Assembly (NCBI RefSeq): GCF_040869045.1 | Contig: NC_090319.1 | Coordinates: forward strand, 228,446,490 to 228,510,489 | Direction: 5' to 3' | DNA: 64,000 nt | DNA from: Eurosta solidaginis | Taxonomy: Eukaryota > Arthropoda > Insecta > Diptera > Tephritidae | Part shown: in pieces, positions 42,568 through 53,507 of the stretch | Layout of the letters: every line of letters begins with the position of its first letter | How positions within the stretch are numbered: the first letter of the stretch is position 1 | Position numbers and translations under genes: made by a program | The notes under the pieces: generated by a model | Databases searched by the model: none | What the model was told of the DNA's origin: nothing | What the model saw: only the letters and a program-made list of their open reading frames with translations

Positions 42568-42985
42568 AAAAATTTTTCACTAAGTGTTTGATAACCGATC
42601 GAAATATCTAGCCATTATTATTATTTAAAACAATTGTTTTTTTATAAGTCGCTTGTTTCATCAACAATTAACGACAATGTGTTTGCCAACACTTTTCCGT
42701 TTAATGCCTCGCCTAAATTATCTCCTAGGTGAAATGTCATTGTTCTGGTACATTTTATTGACTAAGCAATTTTTTGTGGTAAGAACTCCTTTGAAGTAAA
42801 TTCAAAATTATATGGGGGTTTACGAATGTGTGACGAATTTTTTGGACAATATTTTAAATTTTTACCTGAGTGAAAAAGAAAGAAAAGTACCAAAATCGTG
42901 GCTATTACCTAAAAAGGATCAAAATTGAAGAAAAGGGACCAGCGGACCAAATGGGGTTGGAAGGAGCCATTTTTGTGGCAACCCC
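42568..42985. repeat. Dispersed non-coding repeat, copy 2
   Basis: Second copy of the repeat at 33300-33702, same orientation, sharing ordered blocks from CAATGTGTTTGCC to AAAAGGGACCAGCG. No frame. Confidence 0.75.
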
Positions 42986-43492
42986 GCATATATGGTCACT
43001 TATCATGTGCTAAGTTCACGCCCACCCCTGTATATGAGCGTTGATTTAAACACATTCTCAGGTAAGTATATACACATGTGCATAGTTGCTACACTCATTA
43101 TAAAAAATAACGGCCCTCTATCGTTTCAAGTCTAGCTAATTTTGTTATATCCAAAATTGATATATCCGCTATTTTGGATTAAGTTATGGCTATGCACTAA
43201 TTGTTTTGTAATCAAAGTTTATCATATTGTTAGCTTTATTTTAGTAATATCGGTTTCCTATCATCGCCACTGTGTGAGTGTTCTTCATCCTACACTTTTA
43301 GCCTTAGCGTAAATAAGAATTTTTGTGTTTCATTAATTTCTTTTGAACGACTCAAAATTTTTGTTTTCCGCCTTCGGATTATTCATACTGAGGTCAAACC
43401 GAATCTTTTAAGATGCGTATTAGCAGTCGACCGCTGTTATAGACTTTTACAATATATACATGTAATATATACATGTATATATTGTAACGAAT
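42986..43492. other. Unassigned AT-rich stretch
   Basis: About 500 bp with no gene that I can support. Ends in an alternating AT/TATACATG tract (43450-43492), the target of the next LTR element. Confidence 0.5.
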
Positions 43493-43979
43493 ATTAGCAG
43501 CACTAAGGGATACTATCATCTCTAATCCGATGCTAAGCAGTGACTTGTATGCACATCAATAATTCAATCATTATGTCTACACATATGAACATACACGCAG
43601 CGGAGAAGCAACGCACAAACTCATGCAGATATCTTATCTGAGATGCTGAGGTGGAAGTGTCGCTCACAAATACACGCGCATATGAGAGCTATACACGTGC
43701 ATATGTAGTTATAATTATATAGCAGTAACTAAGTAAATTCTGGAAGAGCCTAGAAGTATGCAAACGAGAAATCACAGAGTATAAAAGGCCGCAACAGTAG
43801 AGGCACGACAATCAGTTTTGATTTAAGACGCTATCTGGCGAGCAATAGTAGTGTCATTGTGAAGAACTTTAATACAGGCCATTTTGCATTATTGAATATT
43901 GGAGTTATTTATTCAACAGTTTAGTGATTCGGACGTTAGCAGAAGGGCAAATGAGAGGATTTGCAGTAAATTCCTTACA
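43493..43979 (+). repeat. LTR-1 5' LTR
   Basis: 487 bp, TG ... CA. A TATAAAAGG box at 43781-43789 and an ATCAGTTTTGA stretch about 30 bp downstream fit a core promoter and initiator region. Confidence 0.9.
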
Positions 43980-44032
43980 ATTGGTGTCAGAAGAGGAATT
44001 GTTGAATAAATTCCGAAGACTTCGAATACAAC

Positions 44033-45450
44033 TTGGACATGGCAAAGTGGAGTGAATTGAAGATCCAGCAGCTGAAGAAGGACTTTGAGAGCCGTGGATT
44101 GAATAGAAGCGGCATTAAACTCGAACTTCAAGCACGACTACGAGAGGCAATGGAAGCAGAAGGAATTAACGTGGAAGAGTATGTCTTTCATCTCGATGTC
44201 GACGAGACAACAACAAAAATTGAAGAGAAAAACGAAACATCGCAGATAGTTACGAGCACAGACTTGAACACGATTTTGGCTGCAATATCTGCTCAATCAG
44301 TGTCATCTCAACTGCCAGAACAGAAGACATATATGGCATCACAATAGGAATCGCAGGAGAACCGTATAACATCCAAGATGGAAGCACAGGAGACACGCAT
44401 AACAGAAATGTCATCACAAATATCCACAAATATGTCAGCACAGCTCGAAGAACAGAAGACATATATGGCATCCCAACTGGAATCACAGGAGGCACGTATT
44501 TCAGAAATGACGTCGTAAGTGTCACCTCAATTGGAAGACCAAAAGACATACATGGCATCTCAATTGGAAGCGCAAGAGGCGACACATATATCTGAAATGT
44601 CGGCAAAAATTTTGGAACAGGTATCATCAAAACTGGAAGCGAAGAATGCAAAAATGGCTCAATTTCAGGCAGAAGTAGATAATTTAAAAGGTCGTATGGA
44701 GCAGTTACAACTAAATCGCCCAGCTGTTTCAGCAAGCAATCCAAAGGCAAAAACACCATTCTTTGACGGTTCTGTTCCTTTCCAGGTCTTTAAGCTACAG
44801 TTTGAGAAGACCGCAGCAGTGAACAACTGGAATGCTGAAGATAAAGTTCCAGCTCTATTCGTAGCATTGAAGGGGCCAGCAGCCGAAATCCTACAGACGA
44901 TTCCCGAAGGAGAGCGGAACAACTGAAGCATTGATGGCCGCTGTCGAGAGACGTTATGGAAGCGAGCATAGAAAACAGATATACCAAATTGAGTTGCAAA
45001 ATCATTACCAAAAAGCTAATAAGACTTTGCAAGAGTTTGCTTCGGATATTGAAAAGTTGGCTCATTTGGCAAATGCAGACGCACCCGTGGAGTACACCGA
45101 GAGGGTAAAAATTCAGAGTTTTATAAATGGCATACGGGACGTAAAAACGAACCGAGCTACATATGCGAACCCAAAGCCAACATTTGCTGAAACGGTATCC
45201 CATGCACTGACCCAGGAAACTGCCTCACTTTTGAGTAAGTCAGCGTACAAAGCTCATCGTGTGGAAGTGGAAAGACCAAATTGGGTAGACACAACTTTGG
45301 AACACTGAAGGGATCACATCAGAAAAATGCCGGAGTTATGAAATGTTTCAAGTGCGGCAACCCAGGTCACATTGCACGACATTGCAGCACCGGTCCCAAT
45401 AGTTCCAACAATGTGGGTGGCCGTAAACGCAGAGCTGAAGGGGATGAGTA
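44033..45450 (+). pseudogene. LTR-1 gag with an N-terminal SAP-like motif and a CCHC knuckle
   Basis: ATG 44038 (DMAKWSELKIQQLKKDF, then SRGLNRSGIKLELQARL): helix-turn-helix spacing of a SAP DNA-binding motif, seen in gag of some insect gypsy elements. Then a repeated coiled-coil region with units around QKTYMASQLE (44320-44600), broken by TAG 44345 and TAA 44517; the capsid-like part 44700-45300 with a frame break at 44926; and one CCHC knuckle, CFKCGNPGHIARHC, at about 45349-45390. Confidence 0.8.
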
Positions 45451-45540
45451 AATCACCAAATCTACTCAATCGTTAAACTAAAGCGAGTCAGCCGCAAGGG
45501 GCGACAGCTGGCTCCCGCAATAGAATGCCCCATAATCTCT

Positions 45541-48500
45541 ATCTCGCAAATTGAAAGAAGGTCAAGCAATCTTACTGTCGGAGGACACGTGGATGGAAAG
45601 GCACGTTTACTGACTGTAGAAACGGGTGCATCTCATTCCATCATTCGATCAGATTTAGTCAACAAGAAGATAAGACCATTTCTGGGAGCAAGATTACGTA
45701 CAGCCACGGGAGAAGACACGCAGGTAATTGGAGAAGTAGCATGTGAAGTAGCAATTGGGAACGTCACGGTACTACAGAATTTTATAGTTGCAGAGATTGT
45801 TGACGAAATCATAATTGGAGTGGACTTCTTAATCGACCAAGGCATCAAGATCGATATGCAAAGCAAGGCGATGTGATATAAGAACATGGATGTGCCACTT
45901 AATTTCGGCTACGAGAAAGACTACAGCAGCAAACGAGTGCTGGTGGAAGAGAGTCAGCAAATACCACCAAAATCAGAGCAGTCATCTGGGCAAAGGTTGT
46001 GGGACAAACAAAGTGTGAGCTGTCGAAGCAGCAAACAAATCAACACCGAACGTACTTGTAGGAAAAACTCTGGCTATAACAAAACAAGATGGACGTATCC
46101 CATTAAGAGTACTCAATGAGTTCAAGTCACCACTCAGACGGACCAGAGCAGCTATTTTGGGAAGATGCCAAGAGGCTGAAGTAATAATCAATTGTGAACA
46201 GCTCCAGGAAGAGGTTTCAACTAGCAATATTGATCTTTCAGATGACATCATCGCATAGACGGAGGGACTAGAGGAAGACTATCAGAGTACGGCAATACAA
46301 CTGCTAAAGTACGCGAACATATTGGACCAAGATGGCTCCAAACCAGGCCGCACCAACGTTGTGAAACACAAATTGACACTGAAGATGCGAGGCCGATCCG
46401 TCAAGCTCCACGTAGTGTTCCACTGGCGAAACGGGAAGTTGTGAGTCAAATCATACAAGAAATGAGCGGCAGCGGCGTCATCGAACCATCAGCTAGTCCA
46501 TGGAGCTCACCAGTAGTACTTGTAAAGAAAAAGGATGGAAAAATGAGGTTTTGCGTGGACTACCGGAAGTTGAATGACGTTACGAAAAAGGATAGCTACC
46601 CATTGCCAAGAATTGACGACACTCTGGACTCGCTCTCTGGTACGAAATGGTTTCCCACACTGGACTTAAAAAGCGGCTACTGGCAAGTGGAAGTGAAGGA
46701 GGAAGGCAAAGAGAAAACAGCCTTCAGTGTCAGTGATGGTCTTTGGCAATTTACAGTAATGCCTTTTGGACTATGTAATGCACCAGCTACTTTTGAAAGA
46801 CTCATGGATCAGGTACTCAAAGGACTACATTGGAAAACATGCTTAGTGTACCTAGACGACAGCATCGTATTGGGAAAGAACATCTGAAGAACTTGGAGGA
46901 GGTTTTCCAAAGAATAGCTGGTGCTGGTCTGAATCTTAGTCCCAAAAAGTGTTCTCTGTTCAAGGAGCAAGTTAGTTACGTGGGTCATAAAGTAACGACG
47001 GAGGGCATCTGCACCACGAATGAAAAAATAGAAGCAGTGAAGGATTGGCCAAGACCACGGAATCTGCATGAATTGAGAAGTTACCTAGGGCTGTGCACAT
47101 ATTACCGGCGATTTGTACCAAATTTTGCCAGCGTAGCCCATAGCCTCCACGAGCTAACAAGAAAAAATAAAGCTTTTGAATGGAATAAGGAGCAAGAAGT
47201 GGCTTTCCAAACATTGAAGGAGCGTTTTTGCACTGCCCCAATGTTGGCATATCCGATTCCAGGAGCAACATTTATTCTAGATACAGATGCGAGTGGATAT
47301 GCTATAGGAGGCGTTTTATCACAACTGGTCGATGGACAGGAGAAGGTAGTCGCATATTACAGCCGTTCGATTGGAAACCCAGAGAGGAACTATTGCGTTA
47401 CACGGAGAGAGCTGTTAGTATTGGTAGAGTGCATTAAACATTTTCACAAATACCTCTACGGCCGGCGATTCCGCGTCAGGACAGATCACGCAGCGTTGAA
47501 ATGGCTTCTGCAGTTCCGTAATCCGGAAGGACAAATGGCACGGTAGATCGAGCGACTACGGAGCTATGACTTTTCCATTGAGCATCGAATAGGTAGTACC
47601 AATGGAAATGCTGATGCAATGTCACGAAGACCATGTAGTCTGGAATGCAAAGGCCGAGGCTACAGAAGACATTATAGATGTCCGGCTAACGACTATAACA
47701 TGTACGGATGAATGGGACAAGGAACAACTAAGAAAGTGTCAGCTAGAAGATACAGATCTGTCACATGTTATGCAAGGGCTCGAACGAAACGAAAAACCAA
47801 GCAGAGAGGAGATGTCAGCCGAGAGTCCCATTGCAAAGTCCTATTGTGCACAGTGGAACAGTTTGGAATTGATATCCGGTTGCTTGCATCGAGTATGGGA
47901 GAGTGAGGATGGTCAATGCAAGAAGAAACTGATAGTTGTTCCCAGAAAGAGGATTCCTGACGTGCTCAGCGAGCTTCATAATGGTCCAAGTGGAGATCAT
48001 CTTGGAATAACGAAGACGCTCAAGAAAATTAAGCAGATATTCTATTGGGTTGGTTGCCGTCAGTCGGTCACCGAGCGGATTGCCAACTGCGAGGTTTGCA
48101 ACAGAGCGAAAGGTCCCAAAACACGAAGTCATGGCCAGATGAAGCAGTATATTTCAGGTGCACCATTTGAAAGGATCGGCATGGATGTCGCAGGTCCATT
48201 TCCTACTAGCAACCGCGGACACAAATACGTACTGGTGGTTATGGATTATTTCAGTAAATGGCCAGAGGTATACCCAATCCCAAACCAAGAAGCGGAAACA
48301 GTAGCAGAAGTGGTTACAAACGATTGGGTTGCAAGGTATGGTGTACCAATGGAGTTACATTCTGACCAAGGCAGGAATTTTGAATCAGCTGTGTTCCAAG
48401 AAATGTGGAAGAAGTTGGGCATTCGAAAAACACGGACAACTGCATTGCATCCTCAGTCCGATGGTAGGGTGGAACGTTTCAATAGAACATTGGAGGAGCA

Positions 48501-49040
48501 TTTAAGGAAAGTAGTAGACAAGTACCATAAGTAGTGGGATACACACATATCATTATTCTTGATGGCTCACCGATCGGCAGTGCATGAGACAACGGGCCAA
48601 ACTCCCGCTAAGGTAATTTTTGGCAATGACTTTCGACTGCCAGCTGATTTGAAGTATGGAATAGATGCCGATGCGGAGAGAAATGTCAAGAAATCCGCTG
48701 GTGTCTTGGAAGAAGAGCTGAGAGAGGTACACGATCTGGTAAGGCAACGGGCAAAGATTATGAGTTACAAGATGAAAGCCAGATACGATAAAGCAATTAA
48801 TTCGGAAGGGTTTCAGGAAGGAGTTTTGGTGCTGTTATACAACCCACAACGAAAAAAGGTTTGTCCCCGAAATTGCAGTGTAATTGGGAAGGCCCATACA
48901 AAGTTGTAAAACGGATCAACGATATAATGTACCGCATACAAACCATTGGCAAACCACGAACCAAAATGAAAGCGGTTCATTTGGAAAGGCTGGCAACGTT
49001 TAGATCGAGTGATTTGTCTGATCGGGACGATCAGACTTAG
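45541..49040 (+). pseudogene. LTR-1 pol: protease, RT, RNase H, integrase
   Basis: Protease 45589-45876: active site reads ETGAS where DTG/DSG is expected, so the catalytic Asp is gone; IIGVDFL follows. RT 46441-46887: GVIEPSASPWSSPVVLVKKK, FCVDYRKLN, TLDLKSGYWQ and VYLDDSI (YLDD kept). A frame change near 46880 leads to RNase H (FILDTDASGYAIGG, VTRRELLVLV, VRTDHAAL). Stop at 47544; integrase 47602-48534: zinc-binding HNGPSGDHLGITKT and CEVCNRAK, core GMDVAGPF, HSDQGRNFES and DGRVERFNRTL (D, D, E all kept). Stops at 48532 and 48907 precede the C-terminal part. Confidence 0.9.
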
Positions 49041-49051
49041 GTGGAAGGCAG

Positions 49052-49573
49052 TGTAACGAATATTAGCAGCACTAAGGGATACTATCATCTCTAAGCCGAT
49101 GCTAAGCAGTGACTTGTATGCACATCAATAATTCAATTATTATGTCTACGCATATGTACGTACACGCAGCGGAGAAGCAACGCATAAACACATGCAGATA
49201 TCTTGGCTGAGATGCTCCCAAAAGTATGCAATTATAATTGTGGAAGTGTCGCCCACAAATACACGCGCATATGAGAGCTATACACGTGCATCTGTAGTTA
49301 TAATTATATAGCAGTAACTAAGTAAATTCTGGAAGAGCCTAGAAGTATGCAAACGAAAAACCACAGAGTATAAAAAGCCGCAACAGTAGAGGCATGACAA
49401 TCAGTTTTGATTTAAGATGCTATCTGGCGAGCAATAGTATAGTATATTTATTGTGAAGAACTTTAATAAAGGCCATTTTGCATTACTGAATAGTGGAGTC
49501 ATTTATTCAACAGTTTAGTGATTCGAACGTTAGCAGAAGGGCAAATAAGAGGATTTGCAGTAAATTCGTTACA
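49052..49573 (+). repeat. LTR-1 3' LTR
   Basis: 522 bp; contains ~24 bp near 49210 not present in the 5' LTR, and a short expansion near 49440. The TATA region reads TATAAAAAG. Confidence 0.9.
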
Positions 49574-50661
49574 ATATTCTGGAAAATATTCAAGCATGTT
49601 GAAAAAATAATGTATGATAGGCAAACAAATGTGTTTGGAATTTCCATTGTTAATACTAAAAAAAACATAGAAGTATGCCAAACATAAAATTTTATAGGAA
49701 ATATCCTAGAATAGGATAAGGAATTAAAAAGAAGTTTCCACTCAATGTATATGAACATATGTTAATAAATTTATTTGGGATATAACAACCTTTGGTTAGA
49801 CAACTGGGGCAATTAGACAAATCGCCTTTTTCGATCATACATTATTTTATATAATGACTGTAGCAAAATATGCACATGTGTATATAGTTACCGGAGAATA
49901 TGTTTAAATCAATACCCATATACCATTCGCCCACAAATCACACACACAAGATTGCGCATGGAAACACAAGGTCAGCTGTTTTTATGGGCAATTTTTACGT
50001 CATTTTCCTTTAGCTCTTGTTTTTTTCTCTCTTTCTTTCATTCGCTCAAGCAGTCAAGTGTGACGTAGATGCGCAGAACGAAGCAATTTTGAACTCGTGA
50101 AAGCGCAATCTTCTGTGTGTGATTTGTGCTATTAAATGTTGAATGTATGTATACTCGTATTGCATCTTAAAATGTACTTTTCTGCAGAAATTATCACGTG
50201 CATGCAACGAACGAGAATTTTTCTTTCAAAAAAGCGGAAAAATAATCAAAAGTAATCAAAAAAATCATCTTTTTCTTTTTTTTTTTTTTTGATTTTGTTC
50301 TAATGGTTATCAATGTAAGTGTTTTTTTCGGAAAACAACTGAAATAATCATTGGCCATTAAAATAGGCATCTAATTGGTTGATTACTAGTGCTAATTCAA
50401 ATTTAACAGGTCTGCTTTTAATAATGAAATAACAAAACGTAAAATAAAGTCGCATCGTAAGCAGACCGGAAAGTTTGGAGTTAAACAACATTTTAGAAAA
50501 TTTGAAAGTTCATATTAGTTAAAACGGTCAAACTGGTAGAAAAGGTACTTTTCCTTTAACTGTAGTTTAAATTCGCACTAAATAGTGGGCCTTATAATTC
50601 AATAATATGCTCTTTAAGTTGTAGAGGTCGAATGATCACTTTATGTAAAAATATATGATTG
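49574..50661. other. Spacer between the two LTR elements
   Basis: No gene supported. It contains one small inverted-repeat element (49932-50128) and AT-rich sequence. A T-run lies at 50275-50292. Confidence 0.5.
49932..50128. mobile_element. Small MITE-like element
   Basis: 197 bp with ~25-bp inverted ends: CACAAATCACACACACAAGA on the left, matched by the inverted right end with one difference, and continuing TTGCGC. No TSD is obvious. Confidence 0.6.
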
Positions 50662-50830
50662 TGTAACGAGCTGAATAATATATCTACCATTAGTGTGACT
50701 TGACTATCATTTATTGTTATTTATGTACGGCTAATATGCTTAGCCACCACTGTGTTAGTACAATGTAGAGTTAACGGTTATTGTTATTTGTTTCTCTTCA
50801 TTCTCAATGATACTTTAAAAATGTACCTTA

Positions 50831-51380
50831 TACTGTTTTTCACACAGACGGCTTATTGAATAATAAAGGCAGTTTTCTACATTAAGACGCTTATTGAGAT
50901 CAATCTTCCCTACAAAATTCGAATCTATTATTATTTCATGAGAAGCTAATCGAATGCCTAATGAAGTCAAAAGCACAATGCAACTCTGTTGGCAACGTTC
51001 CGCTTCCGTTTCCGCTTCTTAGTTTTTGGTGTGTTCAGTGCTTAAAAATGTCATTTGTCAAAGCAAATGTCATTGTCTGCATGGCGGAACGATACAAGGT
51101 GGCCGCATCGAACAGTTGATTATAACCTTTTTTATTTGATTTGGTACATCAACTACCGGCGCAGTACGATTTTGACATTTGAACATCAAATTTACAAGTA
51201 TATGGAATTTTTTTTTTTGTTTGTAGGTATGTCACCATGCTCCCACCTTGTATCGTTCCGCCATGATTGTCTGTCTCATCCTTCATACTAATCGAGCAGT
51301 TACTTCTGTGTGAAAGCAAAAAATTGACGATTTCATTAGCAGGTGAAATGAGATCATTAAGTTTCTGTGTGAAAACAGTA
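50831..51380. mobile_element. Harbinger-type MITE in the 5' LTR
   Basis: Ends TACTGTTTTTCACACAGA and its inverted near-copy TCTGTGTGAAAACAGTA; TSD TTA (50828-50830, 51381-51383). The 3' LTR shows the empty site at 57264-57266. A 3-bp TTA duplication is the PIF/Harbinger pattern; without a transposase this assignment stays tentative. No coding capacity. Confidence 0.8.
51080..51265. mobile_element. P-element-like MITE nested in the Harbinger-type MITE
   Basis: 186 bp with perfect inverted ends of 23 bp starting CATGGCGGAACGATACAAGG, then TGG; TSD ATTGTCTG (51072-51079 and 51266-51273). The CATG start, the AAGGTGG motif and the 8-bp TSD are those of the P superfamily. No transposase. Frames at 51055-51291 are chance readings through it. 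Confidence 0.75.
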
Positions 51381-51610
51381 TTAAGCTAAGCAAAGCAAGG
51401 AGAATAAAATTCATTCGGTAACTATCCCTCAAGCAGAGCAGACTATTTTAAATCAACTCGCCTATTTATTCCCCCCCCCCCCCCCCCCCCACCCCTGCGC
51501 TTTGTGTGATTTGGCCGCCTGTAGACGATTCTTGGTTCTTTTTGGATGTTCATGCAAACGCAACAACATACATCAAACCTTAATTAGCGAAGTCTAACCA
51601 GCTTCCTACA

Positions 51611-52505
51611 ACTGGCGCTCAACGTAAAATCAAATAAAACTAAAAAGAAAATAAATTTCAAATAAAAGACAAAAATAAATCATTAAGACGCCTGTAGACA
51701 AAAGTTTTTGGCTCTTACGGCTAGTGATTTATATATATATATATATAAAGAAGAAAAACGCTCGAATTGCGGAAATACAACTGACGCACAACAAAAACGC
51801 TCGAATTTGGTGCTATTGCGGAAATACAACTGGAAAACCGAAAAACGCTCTAATTTTTGTGCTATTGCGGCAACTGGCAAAAAGGAAAACGGCATGAAAT
51901 AATATTCCGGCAAATTATTTTAAATACTTGGCATTTAGAAATTGTGTGTTATTGTTGTATGCAATTATTGGCACCGCTGACTGTGTGTACCTACGCGAAT
52001 TCATCATCAATTGTTGTTGTTGTTGGTGCAATATTATGCGTACATGGTTGATACCAGACAAGGGCAGATTGCAATAAAACGAAATAAAATCTAAACGAGA
52101 GAATATTACGTTTGAATGCTGGAGAATTTTGTGTTGTGCTGAAATTATTGCCATATAACAGAATCACAAAAATTTTTATAATCATCAGTTTATGCGTGGG
52201 TTGTTGTTGGCTACCATATAAAACGATTGTTGGCCAATATTTGCGAAACTAACCATTTAGGAAGCCTAAAATTATATTCCTGTATTGAATTTTTCTGCGT
52301 TGCTGTTGTTATTGGCGGCAATTGATTCGCTGATTTTTTTTTACATGCAACCGAACTTAACTTGCTGCCATACATTGTTGCTGTTCTTCTAAAAGGTTCT
52401 ACTTACCATTCGATAAACCTCTTTGCTAGCAAATTCATCTGAGTTTTTAAAGTTTTTGCGACGAATCTAGAATTTTGTCGCTTAACTCCCTGAATATCTG
52501 CGCGC
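51611..52505 (+). other. LTR-2 leader with a TA microsatellite and short tandem repeat
   Basis: Non-coding leader between the primer-binding site and gag. A TATA run lies at 51730-51747, then about three imperfect ~45-bp units around AAACGCTCGAATT ... GCGGAAATACAACTG (51757-51880). Confidence 0.7.
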
Positions 52506-53507
52506 ATGATAAGGAAAAGTCCTAGATTAAACCCGGAAGCAGATAAGCCTAACATGGATGCTCAAAAACAAAATAATGCTACGACCTCTAATGCCAATTC
52601 AAAGGTCATTTCAATGGAAGGTGCAAGGCAAAGTGCAAACACCACGGCAAATGCGGTTCCATCAAACGCAAGCATTAGTACAGTTGGTGTACAGTCGCAA
52701 AGACTAGACGCTAGTCCAAGCACCAATCTTAATTCAGGTTAAGCCAATGTTACTTTGTCGCAAAGTCAATTTAGGTTGTTGCTAGGTAACCTTCATGAAG
52801 CTCAGGAAACCAGAACAACGTTTAACAAATGCAGCGCTCGTTTTAATGGCGGTAGAAATGTTACCAAAATTTAAGATTTTATAGCAACAATTCTGGTCTA
52901 CAAACAAGCAGAAAACGTTTCGGATGAAATGGCATTATTAAGTTTACCCTTATTGCTAGAAGGCTATGCTTCCTCCTGGTGGCAAGGAGTGAAAAGCGAA
53001 GTAGCATCCTTCAATGGTGCCATTGATCTTCTGCGGAGAACGTTTTCTCCACCAAAACAGGATTGGCGAATATTCGCTGAAATAAATAGCGATAAACAAA
53101 AAACTCTTGAGCAAACTGATGATTTTATATGCAGAAAAAGACAACTTTTCTCGCAATTATCCGAAAGACTCAGAAAAAACCATGATCGATATGATCTTCT
53201 CGCAATTATTATTAAAAATTAGGGAGAAAATATTTCGTGATTCGGTGAAAATATTTCACGAGTTGCTAAAAGGGTAAGGCAAGCTGAAATGATGCTGACA
53301 GAAAGCAACGAAGTTACAAGGATAGTTCATCCGGTTGATAAGATTTCTGGTCGCTGTTCATACTGCCGAAAGAAAAAGCATACGGCTGAAACATGCTTTA
53401 AGAAAATTGAGTCGGAAAAGAAAGGTGCATGCAAGGTCAAGGAACCTACCTACAGTTGCTACGGGTGTGGAACGCCTGGGTACTATCGTGCTAATTGCCC
53501 AAAATGA
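52506..53507 (+). pseudogene. LTR-2 gag with two CCHC-type knuckles
   Basis: ATG 52506 (IRKSPRLNPEADKPN), low-complexity Asn/Ser/Gln region, TAA at 52740; capsid-like part 52741-53222 (MALLSLPLLLEGYASSWWQG) with stops at 52873 and 53220; two knuckles, CSYCRKKKHTAETC and CYGCGTPGYYRANC, at 53350-53505. The second has Y where the family His is expected. A TGA at 53505 separates it from pol. Confidence 0.8.

Larger units (their letters stand above)
43493..49573 (+). mobile_element. LTR-1: Ty3/gypsy LTR retrotransposon, full structure
   Basis: 5' LTR 43493-43979 and 3' LTR 49052-49573, both TGTAACGAAT ... TTACA, with 4-bp TSD ATAT. The primer-binding site starts at 43981 (TTGGTGTCAGAAGAGG), complementary to the 3' end of a tRNA-Leu type; a purine-rich tract (AGGTGGAAGGCA) precedes the 3' LTR. 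Order gag, protease, RT, RNase H, integrase; no env. All main frames carry stops or shifts. The LTRs differ by at least two indels and many substitutions, so the insertion is not recent. Confidence 0.93.
50662..51610 (+). repeat. LTR-2 5' LTR, with nested insertions
   Basis: Without the MITE at 50831-51380 it is about 396 bp, like the 3' LTR. Holds a poly-C tract (51472-51490). Confidence 0.9.

Noticed and set aside
44250..44759. 169-codon minus-strand frame opposite LTR-1 gag
   Set aside because: Repetitive hydrophobic reading produced by the antisense of the coiled-coil repeats.
43493..49573. Errantivirus (env-bearing) assignment for LTR-1
   Set aside because: No frame between integrase and the 3' LTR could encode an envelope; only about 140 bp are left there.
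51055..51291. 78-codon frame inside the 5' LTR of LTR-2
   Set aside because: Runs across the ends of the P-like MITE and its host MITE; chance reading.
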